64,000 nt of DNA from the NCBI GenBank assembly GCA_000716465.1, contig JNWL01000006.1, positions 124,001 through 188,000 on the forward strand, written 5' to 3'. Positions 16,498 to 24,794 of the stretch are shown here, one piece after another. The notes under the pieces are model-generated. The model searched no databases and was not told the origin of the DNA. It saw only the letters and a list, made by a program, of their open reading frames with translations. Each line of letters opens with the position of its first letter. Position 1 is the first letter of the stretch. The stretch comes from Streptomyces bikiniensis. GTDB lineage: Bacteria > Actinomycetota > Actinomycetes > Streptomycetales > Streptomycetaceae. The position numbers were made by a program, and so were the translations under genes.

Positions 16498-18011
16498 TCC
16501 GGCTGCGTCTGGACGTTGAGCTCGTCGAGCCGGACCCGCTGCGCGGGGTCGGTGAGGCGGTCGGAGATCTTGAGGACGTCGAAGCCCTTGGCGATGTCGT
16601 TCGAGTAGACGTGGCCGTTGTAGTAGTACGCGGACCACGAACCGCCGACCGACAGGGTGGTGTCGGAGAGCGGGCCGCGCTCGAAGTGAGCGATCTCCTT
16701 CGGCCTGGCCGAGTTCGTGAAGTCCCAGACGGAGACGCCGCCCTGGTACCAGGCCTGGACCATGAGGTCCTTGCCCTTGACCGGGATCAGCGAGCCGTTG
16801 TGGGCGACGCAGTTCTCGGTGGCGGCCTGGTGGCGCGGGATCTTGAAGTAGCTGCGGAAGACGAGCTTGCTCCGCTTCCCCTTGCCGACGACGTCGTAGA
16901 TGCCGTTGGCACCCCGGTTCGGGCCGACCTCGGCGTTGCAGGTGGCCGCACCGCCGCCGCCGAGCTCGTCGGTGAAGACGACCTTGTCCGCCTTCTGGTT
17001 GAAGGTGGCGGAGTGCCAGAACGCGAAGTTGACGTTGTCCTGGACCCGGTCGATCACCCGGGGGCGCTCGGGGTCGGAGATGTCGAAGAGGATGCCGTCG
17101 CCCATGCAGGCGCCGGCCGCGAGGTCCTTCTCCGGCAGGACGGTGATGTCGTGGCAGCCGGTGGTCTTGGAGACGCCCGGGTTGGTGGGGGCGCCGGGGT
17201 TGCCGCCGCCGTCCGGGCCCTCACCGGGGAAGAGGACGGGGAAGCCGACGACCCTGGCCTTCTGGGGCGCCTTGCGGGGCACCTTGATGACCGAGATGCC
17301 GTCGTGCGGGGGCGCGCAGTCCGGGAACGCGGCGTTGGGACCGTAGGAGGAGACGTAGACGTACACGTCCTTGCGCTGCGGCACGATCGTGTGGGTGTGG
17401 GAGCCGCAGGCGGTCTCGACGGAGGCGACGTACTTCGGGTTCCCGATGTCGCTGATGTCGAAGATCTTCATGCCCTCCCAGGACTCCTTGACCGTGGCGG
17501 GCTGCGTGGTGCTCGCACAGGAGTCGTCGCTGCGGGAGGAGTCGGTGGAGAGGAAGAGCAGGTCCCCGGAGACCGAGATGTCGTTCTGGGAGCCGGGGCA
17601 GAGGACCTGGGCGACGGTCTTCGGGGAGCTCGGCCTGCTGATGTCGAAGATCCGGAAGCCGTCGTAGTTGCCTGCGAAGACGTACCTGCCCTGGAAGGCG
17701 AGGTCCGTGTTGAAGCCCGGCAGGGCGTCCTTGGGGATGTTGGCCAGGTGTTCGATGTTCCCGCTGTGGACGATCTCGTCCACGCCGGGTATCTCACCGC
17801 TCCGGATCGCGGAGCGCGCGTCCGCGGCCTGCTCCGAGGAGACGGTGGCCCGCGCGGGGGCGTCTCCGGGGTCGGGGGTGGCGGCCACGGGCCCGGCGGC
17901 GAGCAGCGCGGCCAGCAGTCCGGCCGCGGCGGATGCCACGCCCAGGCGTCTGATCCTGCCGCGCGGGTCGCGCGCGGCGGTCGTGGTACGGGGGGTACGC
18001 AACGAAGTCAC
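16485..18011 (-). CDS. secreted LVIVD repeat protein
   Basis: A 508-residue exported beta-propeller-like protein. The signal peptide is RIRRLGVASAAAGLLAALLAAGPVAA followed by a likely AxA cleavage. Repeats with the LVIVD-type pattern recur (GFRIFDISRPSSPKTVAQV, GMKIFDISDIGNPKYVASV, GISVIKVPRKAPQKARVV, GILFDISDPERPRVIDRV, GVSVWDFTNSARPKEIAHF). Several Cys residues (LCPG, DDSC, ETACGSHTHT, TGCHD, GACMGD, ATCN, ENCVAHN) could form disulfides outside the cell. Start GTG at 18011, with GGGAGGAC upstream. Function unknown for this family; divergent from the DUF305 lipoprotein gene. Confidence 0.87.
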   Translation of the reverse strand: MTSLRTPRTTTAARDPRGRIRRLGVASAAAGLLAALLAAGPVAATPDPGDAPARATVSSEQAADARSAIRSGEIPGVDEIVHSGNIEHLANIPKDALPGFNTDLAFQGRYVFAGNYDGFRIFDISRPSSPKTVAQVLCPGSQNDISVSGDLLFLSTDSSRSDDSCASTTQPATVKESWEGMKIFDISDIGNPKYVASVETACGSHTHTIVPQRKDVYVYVSSYGPNAAFPDCAPPHDGISVIKVPRKAPQKARVVGFPVLFPGEGPDGGGNPGAPTNPGVSKTTGCHDITVLPEKDLAAGACMGDGILFDISDPERPRVIDRVQDNVNFAFWHSATFNQKADKVVFTDELGGGGAATCNAEVGPNRGANGIYDVVGKGKRSKLVFRSYFKIPRHQAATENCVAHNGSLIPVKGKDLMVQAWYQGGVSVWDFTNSARPKEIAHFERGPLSDTTLSVGGSWSAYYYNGHVYSNDIAKGFDVLKISDRLTDPAQRVRLDELNVQTQPDYFD

Positions 18012-18190
18012 TCCGTCCTCCCTGGTGTCCGTTCAGCCTTGAACGGATGCTGGACCCCGGCAGTATCTTCCTTGCCGTGCACATCTCAATAGATGGCAAC
18101 AGAGACGTAATGAAGGATTCCGATCGGAGCCCCGGAGAAAAGTGCCAGGAACGGGCACTGTCCCCGCAGGAACATCTGGAGGTCGCGTTG

Positions 18191-18832
18191 TTGATCCGCC
18201 GTCAGCGTGCCGTCGCCGTGGCCCTCTGCGTCGCCGCCGCACTCGCCCTGGGCGCCTGCGACTCGGAGCCGGAGGAGGACGCGCCGCGGGCGGCGTCGGC
18301 CGGGGGGACGGTGATCGCGCCGGGGAAGCCGGGCGAGCCGGCCCGGCGGGTCAGCCCCGAGGAGGCCGCCCGGATGCTCCCCGACGAGAGCCCGAACGGT
18401 GCGGACTTCCGGTACGTACAGATGATGATCGTGCACCACCGCCAGGCCCTGACGATGACGGAACTGGCGCCGGGGCGGGCGGAGTCCGAGGGGGTCAGGA
18501 AGGTCGCCGAGCGGATCTCGGCCGCGCAGAAGCCAGAGATCGGCGCGATGGAGGGGTGGCTGAAGGGCAACGGCGGGCCGCGCGACCAGGGCGCGCACGA
18601 CCACCACGCGATGCCGGGCATGGCCACGGAGGCGCAGCTGGCCGAGTTGCGGAAGGCGCGGGGCAAGGCCTTCGACGCGCTCTTCCTGAAGCTGATGATC
18701 ACGCACCACCAGGGGGCCGTGACGATGGCGGCGGAGCTGCTGGGCTCGGGCAACAACGGCCTGGTGGAGGAGATGGCGAACGACGTGATCGCCCAGCAGA
18801 CGTCGGAGATCAACCGGATGCGCTCGCTGTAG
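18191..18832 (+). CDS. DUF305 family lipoprotein
   Basis: A 213-residue predicted lipoprotein. With a TTG start at 18191 (or 18188) behind GGAGG it begins LIRRQRAVAVALCVAAALALGAC, a clean signal with lipobox LGAC. The mature part holds two DUF305 halves, each with a paired-His motif: MIVHHRQALTMTELA and MITHHQGAVTMAAEL. An ATG at 18110 would add a charged, unlikely N-terminal extension and has only a weak ribosome site. DUF305 proteins are four-helix, ferritin-like; metal binding is suspected from the His pairs. Divergent from the LVIVD gene; a 6-base inverted repeat (18141-18159) lies in the leader. Confidence 0.82.
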   Translation: MIRRQRAVAVALCVAAALALGACDSEPEEDAPRAASAGGTVIAPGKPGEPARRVSPEEAARMLPDESPNGADFRYVQMMIVHHRQALTMTELAPGRAESEGVRKVAERISAAQKPEIGAMEGWLKGNGGPRDQGAHDHHAMPGMATEAQLAELRKARGKAFDALFLKLMITHHQGAVTMAAELLGSGNNGLVEEMANDVIAQQTSEINRMRSL

Positions 18833-18903
18833 GGGCGGGCGCTCTGCGGCGACAGGCGCCTGCCGGTGGGTGCCTGCCGGTGGGTGCCTGCCGGTCGCGG
18901 CCG

Positions 18904-19269
18904 TCAGGCCGTCGCGCCCCCGGCCGCCCCGTCGCGGCCTGCCTGGGACTCCGCCGCCGCGAGGACGGTGTCGAGGAGGCCGGGGAAGAGGGCGTCGAGG
19001 TCGTCCCTGCGCAGGGCGTTGAGCTTCGCCGTCCCCCGGTACACCTGCCGGACCACCCCGCTCTCGCGCAGCACCCGGAAGTGGTGCGTCGTCGTGGACT
19101 TGGTCACCGGCAGGTCGAAGTACGAGCAGCTCAGTTCGGTGTCCTCGCGCGCCATGTCCCGCACGATCCGCAGGCGCACGGCGTCCGCGAGCGCGTGCAG
19201 CACGTCTTCGAGGCGGATCTCGTCGCGCTCGGGGTGTTCGAGGACGCGCGGGCTGCTGGTGGTCGTCAC
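18904..19269 (-). CDS. ArsR-type winged-helix regulator
   Basis: A 121-residue winged-helix regulator. The recognition helix region is VTKSTTTHHFRVLRESGVV, preceded by LADAVRLRIVRDMA, the standard ArsR/HTH_20 layout. Cys in ELSCSYF could be a sensor but no full metal site is visible. Start GTG at 19269, with GGAG about nine bases upstream; ATG at 19302 is a longer option. It is divergent from an Old Yellow Enzyme gene with palindromes between them, so it probably represses that gene in response to an electrophile. Confidence 0.85.
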   Translation of the reverse strand: MTTTSSPRVLEHPERDEIRLEDVLHALADAVRLRIVRDMAREDTELSCSYFDLPVTKSTTTHHFRVLRESGVVRQVYRGTAKLNALRRDDLDALFPGLLDTVLAAAESQAGRDGAAGGATA

Positions 19270-19304
19270 GGCGGCGGCTCCACTTCTCCGGGAAGGAACC
19301 ATTG

Positions 19305-19320
19305 TACGAGGGACCTCGTA
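19305..19320. promoter_or_regulatory. operator in the ArsR/Old Yellow Enzyme intergenic region
   Basis: TACGAGG and CCTCGTA flank GA, a seven-base perfect dyad. A second dyad, GTACG and CGTAC separated by eight bases, lies at about 19339-19356. They bracket TTGACA (19323-19328), the likely -35 box of the reductase gene. Binding by the ArsR-type protein is inferred. Confidence 0.65.
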
Positions 19321-19406
19321 GTTTGACAGACGCCGTAGTACGGTGAGTATCGTACGAGTGTCTTCGCGGCATCCCGAAACCGAGGCACCCCGAAACGGAG
19401 TCCGTC

Positions 19407-20489
19407 ATGAGCGTCGCCCTGTTCGAGCCCTACACCCTCCGGTCCCTGACCTTCCCCAACCGGGTCTGGATGGCGCCCATGTGCCAGTACTCGGCGGAGG
19501 CGACCGGCCCGGACGCGGGCGTCGCCCGCGACTGGCACTTCGCCCACTACGCCGCCCGCGCCACCGGCGGCGCCGGACTGATCCTGGTCGAGGCGACCGC
19601 CGTCGCCCCCGAGGGCCGCATCAGCCCGGCGGACCTCGGGCTCTGGAACGACGCCCAGACCGAGGGGCTGCGGCGGATCGCCGGCTTCCTCAAGGAGCAC
19701 GGCACCGTGCCCGGCATCCAGATCGGCCACGCCGGGCGCAAGGCCTCGACCAACCGCCCCTGGGAGGGCCGCGGGCCCGTCGCGCCCGGCGGCGACGGCT
19801 GGCAGCCCGTCGGCCCCAGCCCGGTCCCGTTCGACGAGGGCCACCCGGTCCCGACCGAGCTGACCGAGGAGCGGGTCCGGGAGATCACCGGGCAGTTCGC
19901 GGACGCGGCCCGCCGCGCCCTGGACGCCGGGTTCGAGGTGATCGAGGTGCACGGCGCCCACGGCTACCTCATCGGCGAGTTCCTCTCCCCGCACAGCAAC
20001 CGGCGCACGGACGCGTACGGCGGCTCCTTCGAGAACCGGACCCGCTTCGCCCTGGAGGTCGTGGACGCGGTGCGGGCCGTGTGGCCCGAGGACCTGCCCG
20101 TCTTCTTCCGGATCTCGGCCACCGACTGGCTGGAGGAGCAGGGCTGGACGCCCGACGAGACCGTGCGGTTCGCCGCGCTGCTGCGCGAGCACGGCGTGGA
20201 CCTCCTGGACGTCTCCAGCGGCGGCAACGGCGGACCGGCCCGGATCCCGGTGGGCCCCGGCTACCAGGTGCCCTTCGCCGCCCGCGTCAAGGCGGAGACC
20301 GGACTGCCCGTGGCCGCCGTCGGCCTCATCACCGAGAGCGGGCAGGCCGAGAAGATCGTCGCCAACGGCGAGGCCGACGCGGTCCTCCTCGGCCGCGAAC
20401 TGCTGCGCGACGCCTCCTGGCCCCGCCGCGCCGCCCGCGAACTGGGCGCGGAGACCCATGCGCCGTCGCAGTACGCCTGGGCGATCTGA
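19407..20489 (+). CDS. NADH:flavin oxidoreductase, YqjM-like Old Yellow Enzyme
   Basis: A 360-residue FMN enzyme that reduces activated C=C bonds of enones and similar electrophiles with NAD(P)H. YqjM-class features: N-terminal FEPYTLRSLTFPNRVWMAPMCQYSA (FMN-modulating Cys), IQIGHAGRKAS, the substrate-anion pair HGAHGYL, SNRRTDAYGGSFENR, and the C-terminal phosphate site AVGLITESGQAE...ADAVLLGRELLRD. Start ATG at 19407. Divergent from the ArsR-type regulator, which suggests inducible detoxification. Confidence 0.93.
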   Translation: MSVALFEPYTLRSLTFPNRVWMAPMCQYSAEATGPDAGVARDWHFAHYAARATGGAGLILVEATAVAPEGRISPADLGLWNDAQTEGLRRIAGFLKEHGTVPGIQIGHAGRKASTNRPWEGRGPVAPGGDGWQPVGPSPVPFDEGHPVPTELTEERVREITGQFADAARRALDAGFEVIEVHGAHGYLIGEFLSPHSNRRTDAYGGSFENRTRFALEVVDAVRAVWPEDLPVFFRISATDWLEEQGWTPDETVRFAALLREHGVDLLDVSSGGNGGPARIPVGPGYQVPFAARVKAETGLPVAAVGLITESGQAEKIVANGEADAVLLGRELLRDASWPRRAARELGAETHAPSQYAWAI

Positions 20490-20587
20490 CGAGGTCACGG
20501 GGGTGGCGGGCGCGCCCGGGAGGCGTTGTCGGTGGGCGGGTGCAGACTGGCCGTATCCGTGACAAGGACGTCCTGGAGGTGGCAGCC

Positions 20588-21679
20588 ATGCCCGGCGTAC
20601 CCGACGTACTCCTCACCGTAGGCACCCGCAAGGGCCTCTTCATCGGCCGCAGGCGCGGCGGGCGCTGGGAGTTCGACGATCCGGCGTTCCCCGCGCAGGC
20701 GGTGTACTCGGTCGCCGTCGACACCCGGGGGCCGGCGCCGCGCCTGCTCGTCGGCGGGGACAGCGCCCACTGGGGGCCGTCCGTCTTCCACTCCGACGAC
20801 CTCGGCCGGAGCTGGACGGAGCCGGCCCGGCCGGCCGTGCGGTTCCCCGAGGACACCGGAGCCTCGCTCGAACGGGTCTGGCAGCTGCACCCGGCGCCGG
20901 AGCACTCCCCCGGCGTGGTGTACGCGGGGACGGAGCCGGCCGCGCTCTTCCGGTCGGCGGACGGCGGCGAGTCCTTCGAGCTGGTCCGCCCGCTGTGGGA
21001 GCATCCGACCCGCTCGCGGTGGGAGCCGGGCGGGGGCGGCGAGGCCGTGCACACCGTGGTCACCGACCCCCGTGACCCGGAGGCGGTCACCGTCGCGGTG
21101 TCGACCGCCGGGGTGTTCCGGTCGCGGGACGGCGGGGCGGCGTGGGAGCCCTCCAACGAGGGCGTGTCCGCGGTGTTCCTGCCGGACCCGCACCCCGAGT
21201 TCGGGCAGTGCGTCCACAAGATCGCCCAGGACGCGGGCGATCCGGACCGGCTCTACCTCCAGAACCACTGGGGCGTCTTCCGCAGCGACGACGCGGGCGC
21301 CGTCTGGTCCGACATCGGCGCGGGACTCCCCTCCGACTTCGGGTTCGCGGTCGCCGCGCACCCCCACCGCCCGGACACCGCCTACCTCTTCCCCATCACG
21401 GCGGACTCCGACCGGGTGCCCGCGGGCCGCCGGTGCCGGGTCTACCGCACGACCGACGCCGGGGGCACGTGGGAGCCGCTGTCGGCCGGGCTGCCCGAGG
21501 GCGACCACTACGGCACGGTGCTGCGGGACGCGCTGTGCACGGACGACGCGGACCCGGCGGGCGTCTACTTCGGCAACCGGAACGGCGAGGTGTACGCGAG
21601 CGAGGACGACGGGGACACCTGGCGGCTCCTCGCCGAACACCTGCCGGACGTGCTGTGCGTACGGGCGGCGGTGGTCTGA
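20588..21679 (+). CDS. BNR-repeat (sialidase-like) beta-propeller protein
   Basis: A 363-residue cytosolic propeller. At least six Asp-box repeats of the type S/T-x-D-x-G-x-x-W/F are visible: HSDDLGRSW, RSADGGESF, RSRDGGAAW, RSDDAGAVW, RTTDAGGTW and ASEDDGDTW. No signal peptide and no clear catalytic residues of true sialidases, so enzyme activity is doubtful; it is usually annotated as exo-alpha-sialidase or WD40/YVTN/BNR protein. Start ATG at 20588, with GGAGG upstream. 98 bases after the Old Yellow Enzyme gene, so possible co-transcription. Confidence 0.85.
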   Translation: MPGVPDVLLTVGTRKGLFIGRRRGGRWEFDDPAFPAQAVYSVAVDTRGPAPRLLVGGDSAHWGPSVFHSDDLGRSWTEPARPAVRFPEDTGASLERVWQLHPAPEHSPGVVYAGTEPAALFRSADGGESFELVRPLWEHPTRSRWEPGGGGEAVHTVVTDPRDPEAVTVAVSTAGVFRSRDGGAAWEPSNEGVSAVFLPDPHPEFGQCVHKIAQDAGDPDRLYLQNHWGVFRSDDAGAVWSDIGAGLPSDFGFAVAAHPHRPDTAYLFPITADSDRVPAGRRCRVYRTTDAGGTWEPLSAGLPEGDHYGTVLRDALCTDDADPAGVYFGNRNGEVYASEDDGDTWRLLAEHLPDVLCVRAAVV

Positions 21680-21684
21680 GGCGT

Positions 21685-21763
21685 GCGGGCGGCGACGGCC
21701 CGGGGCGTGCGGAGGGCGGCAGCTGGGGCGGGCGGCGACGGCCCGGGGCGTGCGGAGGGCGGC
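21685..21763. repeat. two 36-base direct repeats, period 43
   Basis: The 36 bases at 21685-21720 recur exactly at 21728-21763, with a degraded third copy after that. They lie between the BNR gene and the convergent ung gene. No coding or hairpin function is apparent; this looks like a local tandem duplication. Confidence 0.8.
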
Positions 21764-21849
21764 GGCCGGGGCGCGGGGTGACCCGGCGTGCGGGCGGTGG
21801 CGGTCGGAAGCGTGCCGCCGCCCGCGCGCCGGGGGCACGGTCCGCCGGG

Positions 21850-22527
21850 TCAGGGCAGGCGCCAGTCCACCGGCTGCGCGCCCAGGCCGAGCAGGAGTTC
21901 GTTGGCGCGGCTGAAGGGCCGGGAGCCGAAGAAGCCCCGGTCCGCCGACATCGGGGAGGGGTGCGCCGACTCGATCGCCGGGAGGCCGTTCAGGAACGGG
22001 CGGGTGTTGCGGGCGTCGCGGCCCCACAGGATCGACACCAGGGGCTTGCCCCGGGCCGCGAGGGCGCGGATCGCCTGCTCGGTGACCTGCTCCCAGCCCT
22101 TGTCCCGGTGGGCGCCCGGCTTGCGCGGGGCGGTGGTCAGCGCCCTGTTGAGGAGCAGGACGCCCTGACGGGTCCAGGGGGTCAGGTCGCCGTTCGACGG
22201 GCGGGGCAGGCCCAGGTCGGTGTGCAGCTCCCGGAAGATGTTCTCCAGACTACCGGGCAGGGAGCGGACCTCGGGCGCGACCGCGAAGCTCAGCCCGATC
22301 GCCATCCCCGGCGTGGGATAGGGGTCCTGACCCACGATCAGGACCCGTACGTCGTCGAAGGGCTGCTGGAAGGCCCGCAGGACGTTCGGCCCGGAGGGCA
22401 GATAGGTCCGGCCCGCGGCGATCTCCGCCCGCAGGAAGTCGCCCATGGCCGCCACACGTCCCGCGACGGGGCTCAGGGCCTCCGCCCAGCCGGGCTCCAC
22501 CAGTTCACTCAAAGGTCGCGCTGTCAC
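21850..22527 (-). CDS. ung: uracil-DNA glycosylase (family 1)
   Basis: A 225-residue family-1 uracil-DNA glycosylase that removes uracil from DNA in base-excision repair. The water-activating motif [15 protein letters not shown] has its Asp at residue 68. The DNA-intercalation loop is [19 protein letters not shown] with the catalytic His, and [17 protein letters not shown] and [10 protein letters not shown] match the family core. Start GTG or ATG at 22527 ([10 protein letters not shown]). Divergent from the kinase gene at 22609. Confidence 0.96.
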   Translation of the reverse strand: MTARPLSELVEPGWAEALSPVAGRVAAMGDFLRAEIAAGRTYLPSGPNVLRAFQQPFDDVRVLIVGQDPYPTPGMAIGLSFAVAPEVRSLPGSLENIFRELHTDLGLPRPSNGDLTPWTRQGVLLLNRALTTAPRKPGAHRDKGWEQVTEQAIRALAARGKPLVSILWGRDARNTRPFLNGLPAIESAHPSPMSADRGFFGSRPFSRANELLLGLGAQPVDWRLP

Positions 22528-22532
22528 GGTCC

Positions 22533-22556
22533 GTCACTCTACCGGCCTACAGTGAC
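22533..22556. promoter_or_regulatory. inverted repeat between ung and the GlcNAc-kinase-like gene
   Basis: GTCACTCTAC and CTACAGTGAC, ten-base arms matching at eight positions around CGGC. It starts six bases upstream of the ung start and overlaps both divergent promoters. Regulator unknown. Confidence 0.45.
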
Positions 22557-22608
22557 AACGGCCCTGGTCCGGGCCGCCCCTCACATCCTGGCGCGAGGAC
22601 GGTGCATT

Positions 22609-23613
22609 GTGGTCTCCGTGAACGAACCCTCCAACGGCCCGGCCGGTCTGGTCGTCGGTGTCGACTCCGGCGGTTCGGGGCTGCGGATCGCCCTGGCCGA
22701 CGCCGCGACCGGCGCGGTCCTGGACGCCCGCGCCTCGCGCGAGCCGGTGCGGACCGGGCCGGGCGGGATCTCCGCCGCCCACTTCCTGGAGCAGGTCCTG
22801 CCGGCCGTCCGCGCCCTGGCGGAGCCCTTCGGCGGGCGGCCGGTGCTCGCCGCGGCCGTGGGCGCCGCGGGCATGGCGACCCTCGGGGACGAACTGCGGG
22901 CCGGGCTGCCGGGCGCGCTCGCGGAGGCGTGGGGGGTGCGGCGGCTCGCGCTCGCGGCCGACGCGGTGACCGCGTACGCGGGGGCGCTCGGACAGCGGCC
23001 GGGCGCGGTCGTCGCGGGCGGCACGGGCATGATCGCGCTCGGCACGGACCTGGCGGCCTGGCGGCGGGCCGACGGCTGGGGGCACCTCCTGGGCGACTGC
23101 GGCAGCGGCGCCTGGATCGGCCGGGCGGGCCTGGAGGCGGCGATGCGCGCGTACGACGGGCGGCGCGGCGGTTCGGCGGCGCTCCTGGCCCGGGCCGAGA
23201 AGCTGTTCGGACCGGTGGCGGGGCTTCCGGCCGCGCTCTACCCGCGGACGGACCGGCCCGCGGTGCTGGCCTCCTTCGCGCCCGAGGTGGGGCGCTGCGC
23301 CCCGGAGGACCCGGTGGCGGCGGACATCCTCGCGCGGGCCGGTGCGCACATCGCGGAGGCGGCCGGGGCCGCGTGCCCGGCCGGGCCCGGGGCGGTGGTG
23401 GCCCTGACCGGAGGCCTGTTCCGGATGGGCGACCCCCTGCTCGTGCCCGTGCGGGCCGCGCTCGGGGAGCTGCTTCCGCACGCCCGGACGGTGGAGCCGG
23501 CGGGCGATCCGCTGGCCGGGGCGGTCGCCCTCGCCTCGGCGCTCGCCACCGGGACGCTCCGGCTGCCGGAGGACCCGGCGCTGCTCCGGCTGTTCGGCGA
23601 GGGGGCCTCGTAG
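22609..23613 (+). CDS. BadF/BadG family ATPase, N-acetylglucosamine-kinase-like
   Basis: A 334-residue ASKHA-fold kinase. The phosphate loop VVGVDSGGSGLRIALAD, the connect and phosphate-2 region GAVVAGGTGMIALGT, then WGHLLGDCGSGAWIGRAGL and the adenosine loop VVALTGGLFRMGDPL match eukaryote-type N-acetylglucosamine kinases of the BadF/BadG/BcrA/BcrD group. Start GTG at 22609, with GAGGA nine bases upstream; GTG at 22618 is possible. It may phosphorylate GlcNAc or a related sugar from wall or chitin turnover. Confidence 0.87.
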   Translation: MVSVNEPSNGPAGLVVGVDSGGSGLRIALADAATGAVLDARASREPVRTGPGGISAAHFLEQVLPAVRALAEPFGGRPVLAAAVGAAGMATLGDELRAGLPGALAEAWGVRRLALAADAVTAYAGALGQRPGAVVAGGTGMIALGTDLAAWRRADGWGHLLGDCGSGAWIGRAGLEAAMRAYDGRRGGSAALLARAEKLFGPVAGLPAALYPRTDRPAVLASFAPEVGRCAPEDPVAADILARAGAHIAEAAGAACPAGPGAVVALTGGLFRMGDPLLVPVRAALGELLPHARTVEPAGDPLAGAVALASALATGTLRLPEDPALLRLFGEGAS

Positions 23614-23788
23614 CGGGCGTCCGCGCAGGTGGGGGCCGGTGCGGCGGTCCGGAGGACGACCGGGCGGGGCGGAGGCGGGACCGGAACCGGAGGGAGACGG
23701 GGCCGGGGGACCGACATAAGGGGACAGAAGACGCGTGACCGCACCTCAGCGAACGGCGGCGGGGGTGAAACCAGTAGCATGCGGCGCC

Positions 23789-24712
23789 ATGAGCTCCCCC
23801 ACTGGGCCTGCTTCCGGCCTGCCTGTACGAATGCCTCGACCCCGCCAGTCCGGGCGGCACCGTCGCCCCGAACCCGCGGCGGCGCCCGAGGGCGCTCCCG
23901 CACTGGTCCTCGCCGTCCCCGGCGTGCCGTCCGCCGCCATACGCTCGCTGGCCGAAGAGGTCGTGAGCATCGCCCGTTCCGAGCTGCCCGGCCTGGAGGC
24001 CGTGATCGGCTTCCTGGAGGGCGACGACGCCGAGTTCCCGTCCCTGGCGAACGTGCTGAAGGCCGTCGAGACGCTGCGCACCGAGCGGTACGAGCTGGCC
24101 CTGGCCGCCGGCCGCGAGGTCAGCGCCCCGACGGGCCCGGCCGCGGTCGTCGTCCCGCTGCTCGCCGGTCCGGACAGCGCCCAGACGCGCCGGGTCCGCC
24201 AGGCCGTGATGGACGGCGGCAACACCGCCGAGCTGACCGACGTCCTCGGCCCGCACCCGCTGCTCGCGGAGGCGCTGCACGTGCGCCTGTCGGAGGCGGG
24301 CCTGGCCCGCGCCGACCGCGCCCGCCTGTTCACGGTCACGACGGCCGCCGACGGCATCATCCTGGCCACGGTCGGCGGCGAGGAGGCCGTGCAGGCCGCC
24401 GGGATCACCGGCATGCTGCTCGCCGCGCGCCTCGCCGTGCCGGTGATCGCCGCCGCGCTCGACCAGGAGGGCTCGATCGCCTCCGTCGCCGAGCAGCTGC
24501 GCGCCGCCGGCTCGGAGCAGCTGGCCCTCGCGCCGTACCTGATCGGTCCCGAGCTGGCCGAGGGGCTGCTCGACGAGGCCTCGAAGGAGGCCGGGTGCGC
24601 CGCCGCCGAGCCGCTGGGAGCCTACCCGGCGATCGGCAAGCTGGTGCTCTCGCAGTACTCGGCCGCGCTCGGCATCCCGCCGCAGCAGCCGCAGGGCGCC
24701 CCCGCGTCCTGA
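23789..24712 (+). CDS. CbiX/sirohydrochlorin-chelatase-like protein
   Basis: A 307-residue protein of the CbiX-like two-repeat class. The second half reads AVVVPLLAGPDSAQTRRVRQAV...DVLGPHPLLAEALHVRLSEAG, then GIILATVGGEEAV. The usual metal-chelating His of true chelatases (HGS/HGT near the start) is replaced by AVPGVPSAA, so chelatase activity is uncertain. Start ATG at 23789, nine bases after a TAGCAT box, consistent with a leaderless mRNA; the frame upstream to 23735 is unlikely. Followed by a strong terminator. Confidence 0.75.
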   Translation: MSSPTGPASGLPVRMPRPRQSGRHRRPEPAAAPEGAPALVLAVPGVPSAAIRSLAEEVVSIARSELPGLEAVIGFLEGDDAEFPSLANVLKAVETLRTERYELALAAGREVSAPTGPAAVVVPLLAGPDSAQTRRVRQAVMDGGNTAELTDVLGPHPLLAEALHVRLSEAGLARADRARLFTVTTAADGIILATVGGEEAVQAAGITGMLLAARLAVPVIAAALDQEGSIASVAEQLRAAGSEQLALAPYLIGPELAEGLLDEASKEAGCAAAEPLGAYPAIGKLVLSQYSAALGIPPQQPQGAPAS

Positions 24713-24740
24713 GGGCCGCGACGCCGTTCGCCGCTCACGG

Positions 24741-24770
24741 AAGGGCCCGCACCGGACGGTGCGGGCCCTT
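24741..24770. terminator. bidirectional terminator
   Basis: A 13-base perfect stem (AAGGGCCCGCACC with its complement) and a GGAC loop, between the convergent CbiX-like and lactonase genes. The flanking A and T runs at the stem base suit termination in both directions. Confidence 0.9.
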
Positions 24771-24794
24771 CGGCGCGTCCGGCCCGGTCCCGGA

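Noticed and set aside
18110..18190. ATG at 18110 as the start of the DUF305 lipoprotein
   Set aside because: It would put 27 charged residues before a clean lipoprotein signal and has a poor ribosome site; the TTG behind GGAGG fits better.
22547..24280. Long minus-strand frames opposite the kinase and CbiX-like genes
   Set aside because: Low-complexity Arg/Pro/Ala sequence typical of antisense frames in high-GC DNA; no ribosome site and no domain.
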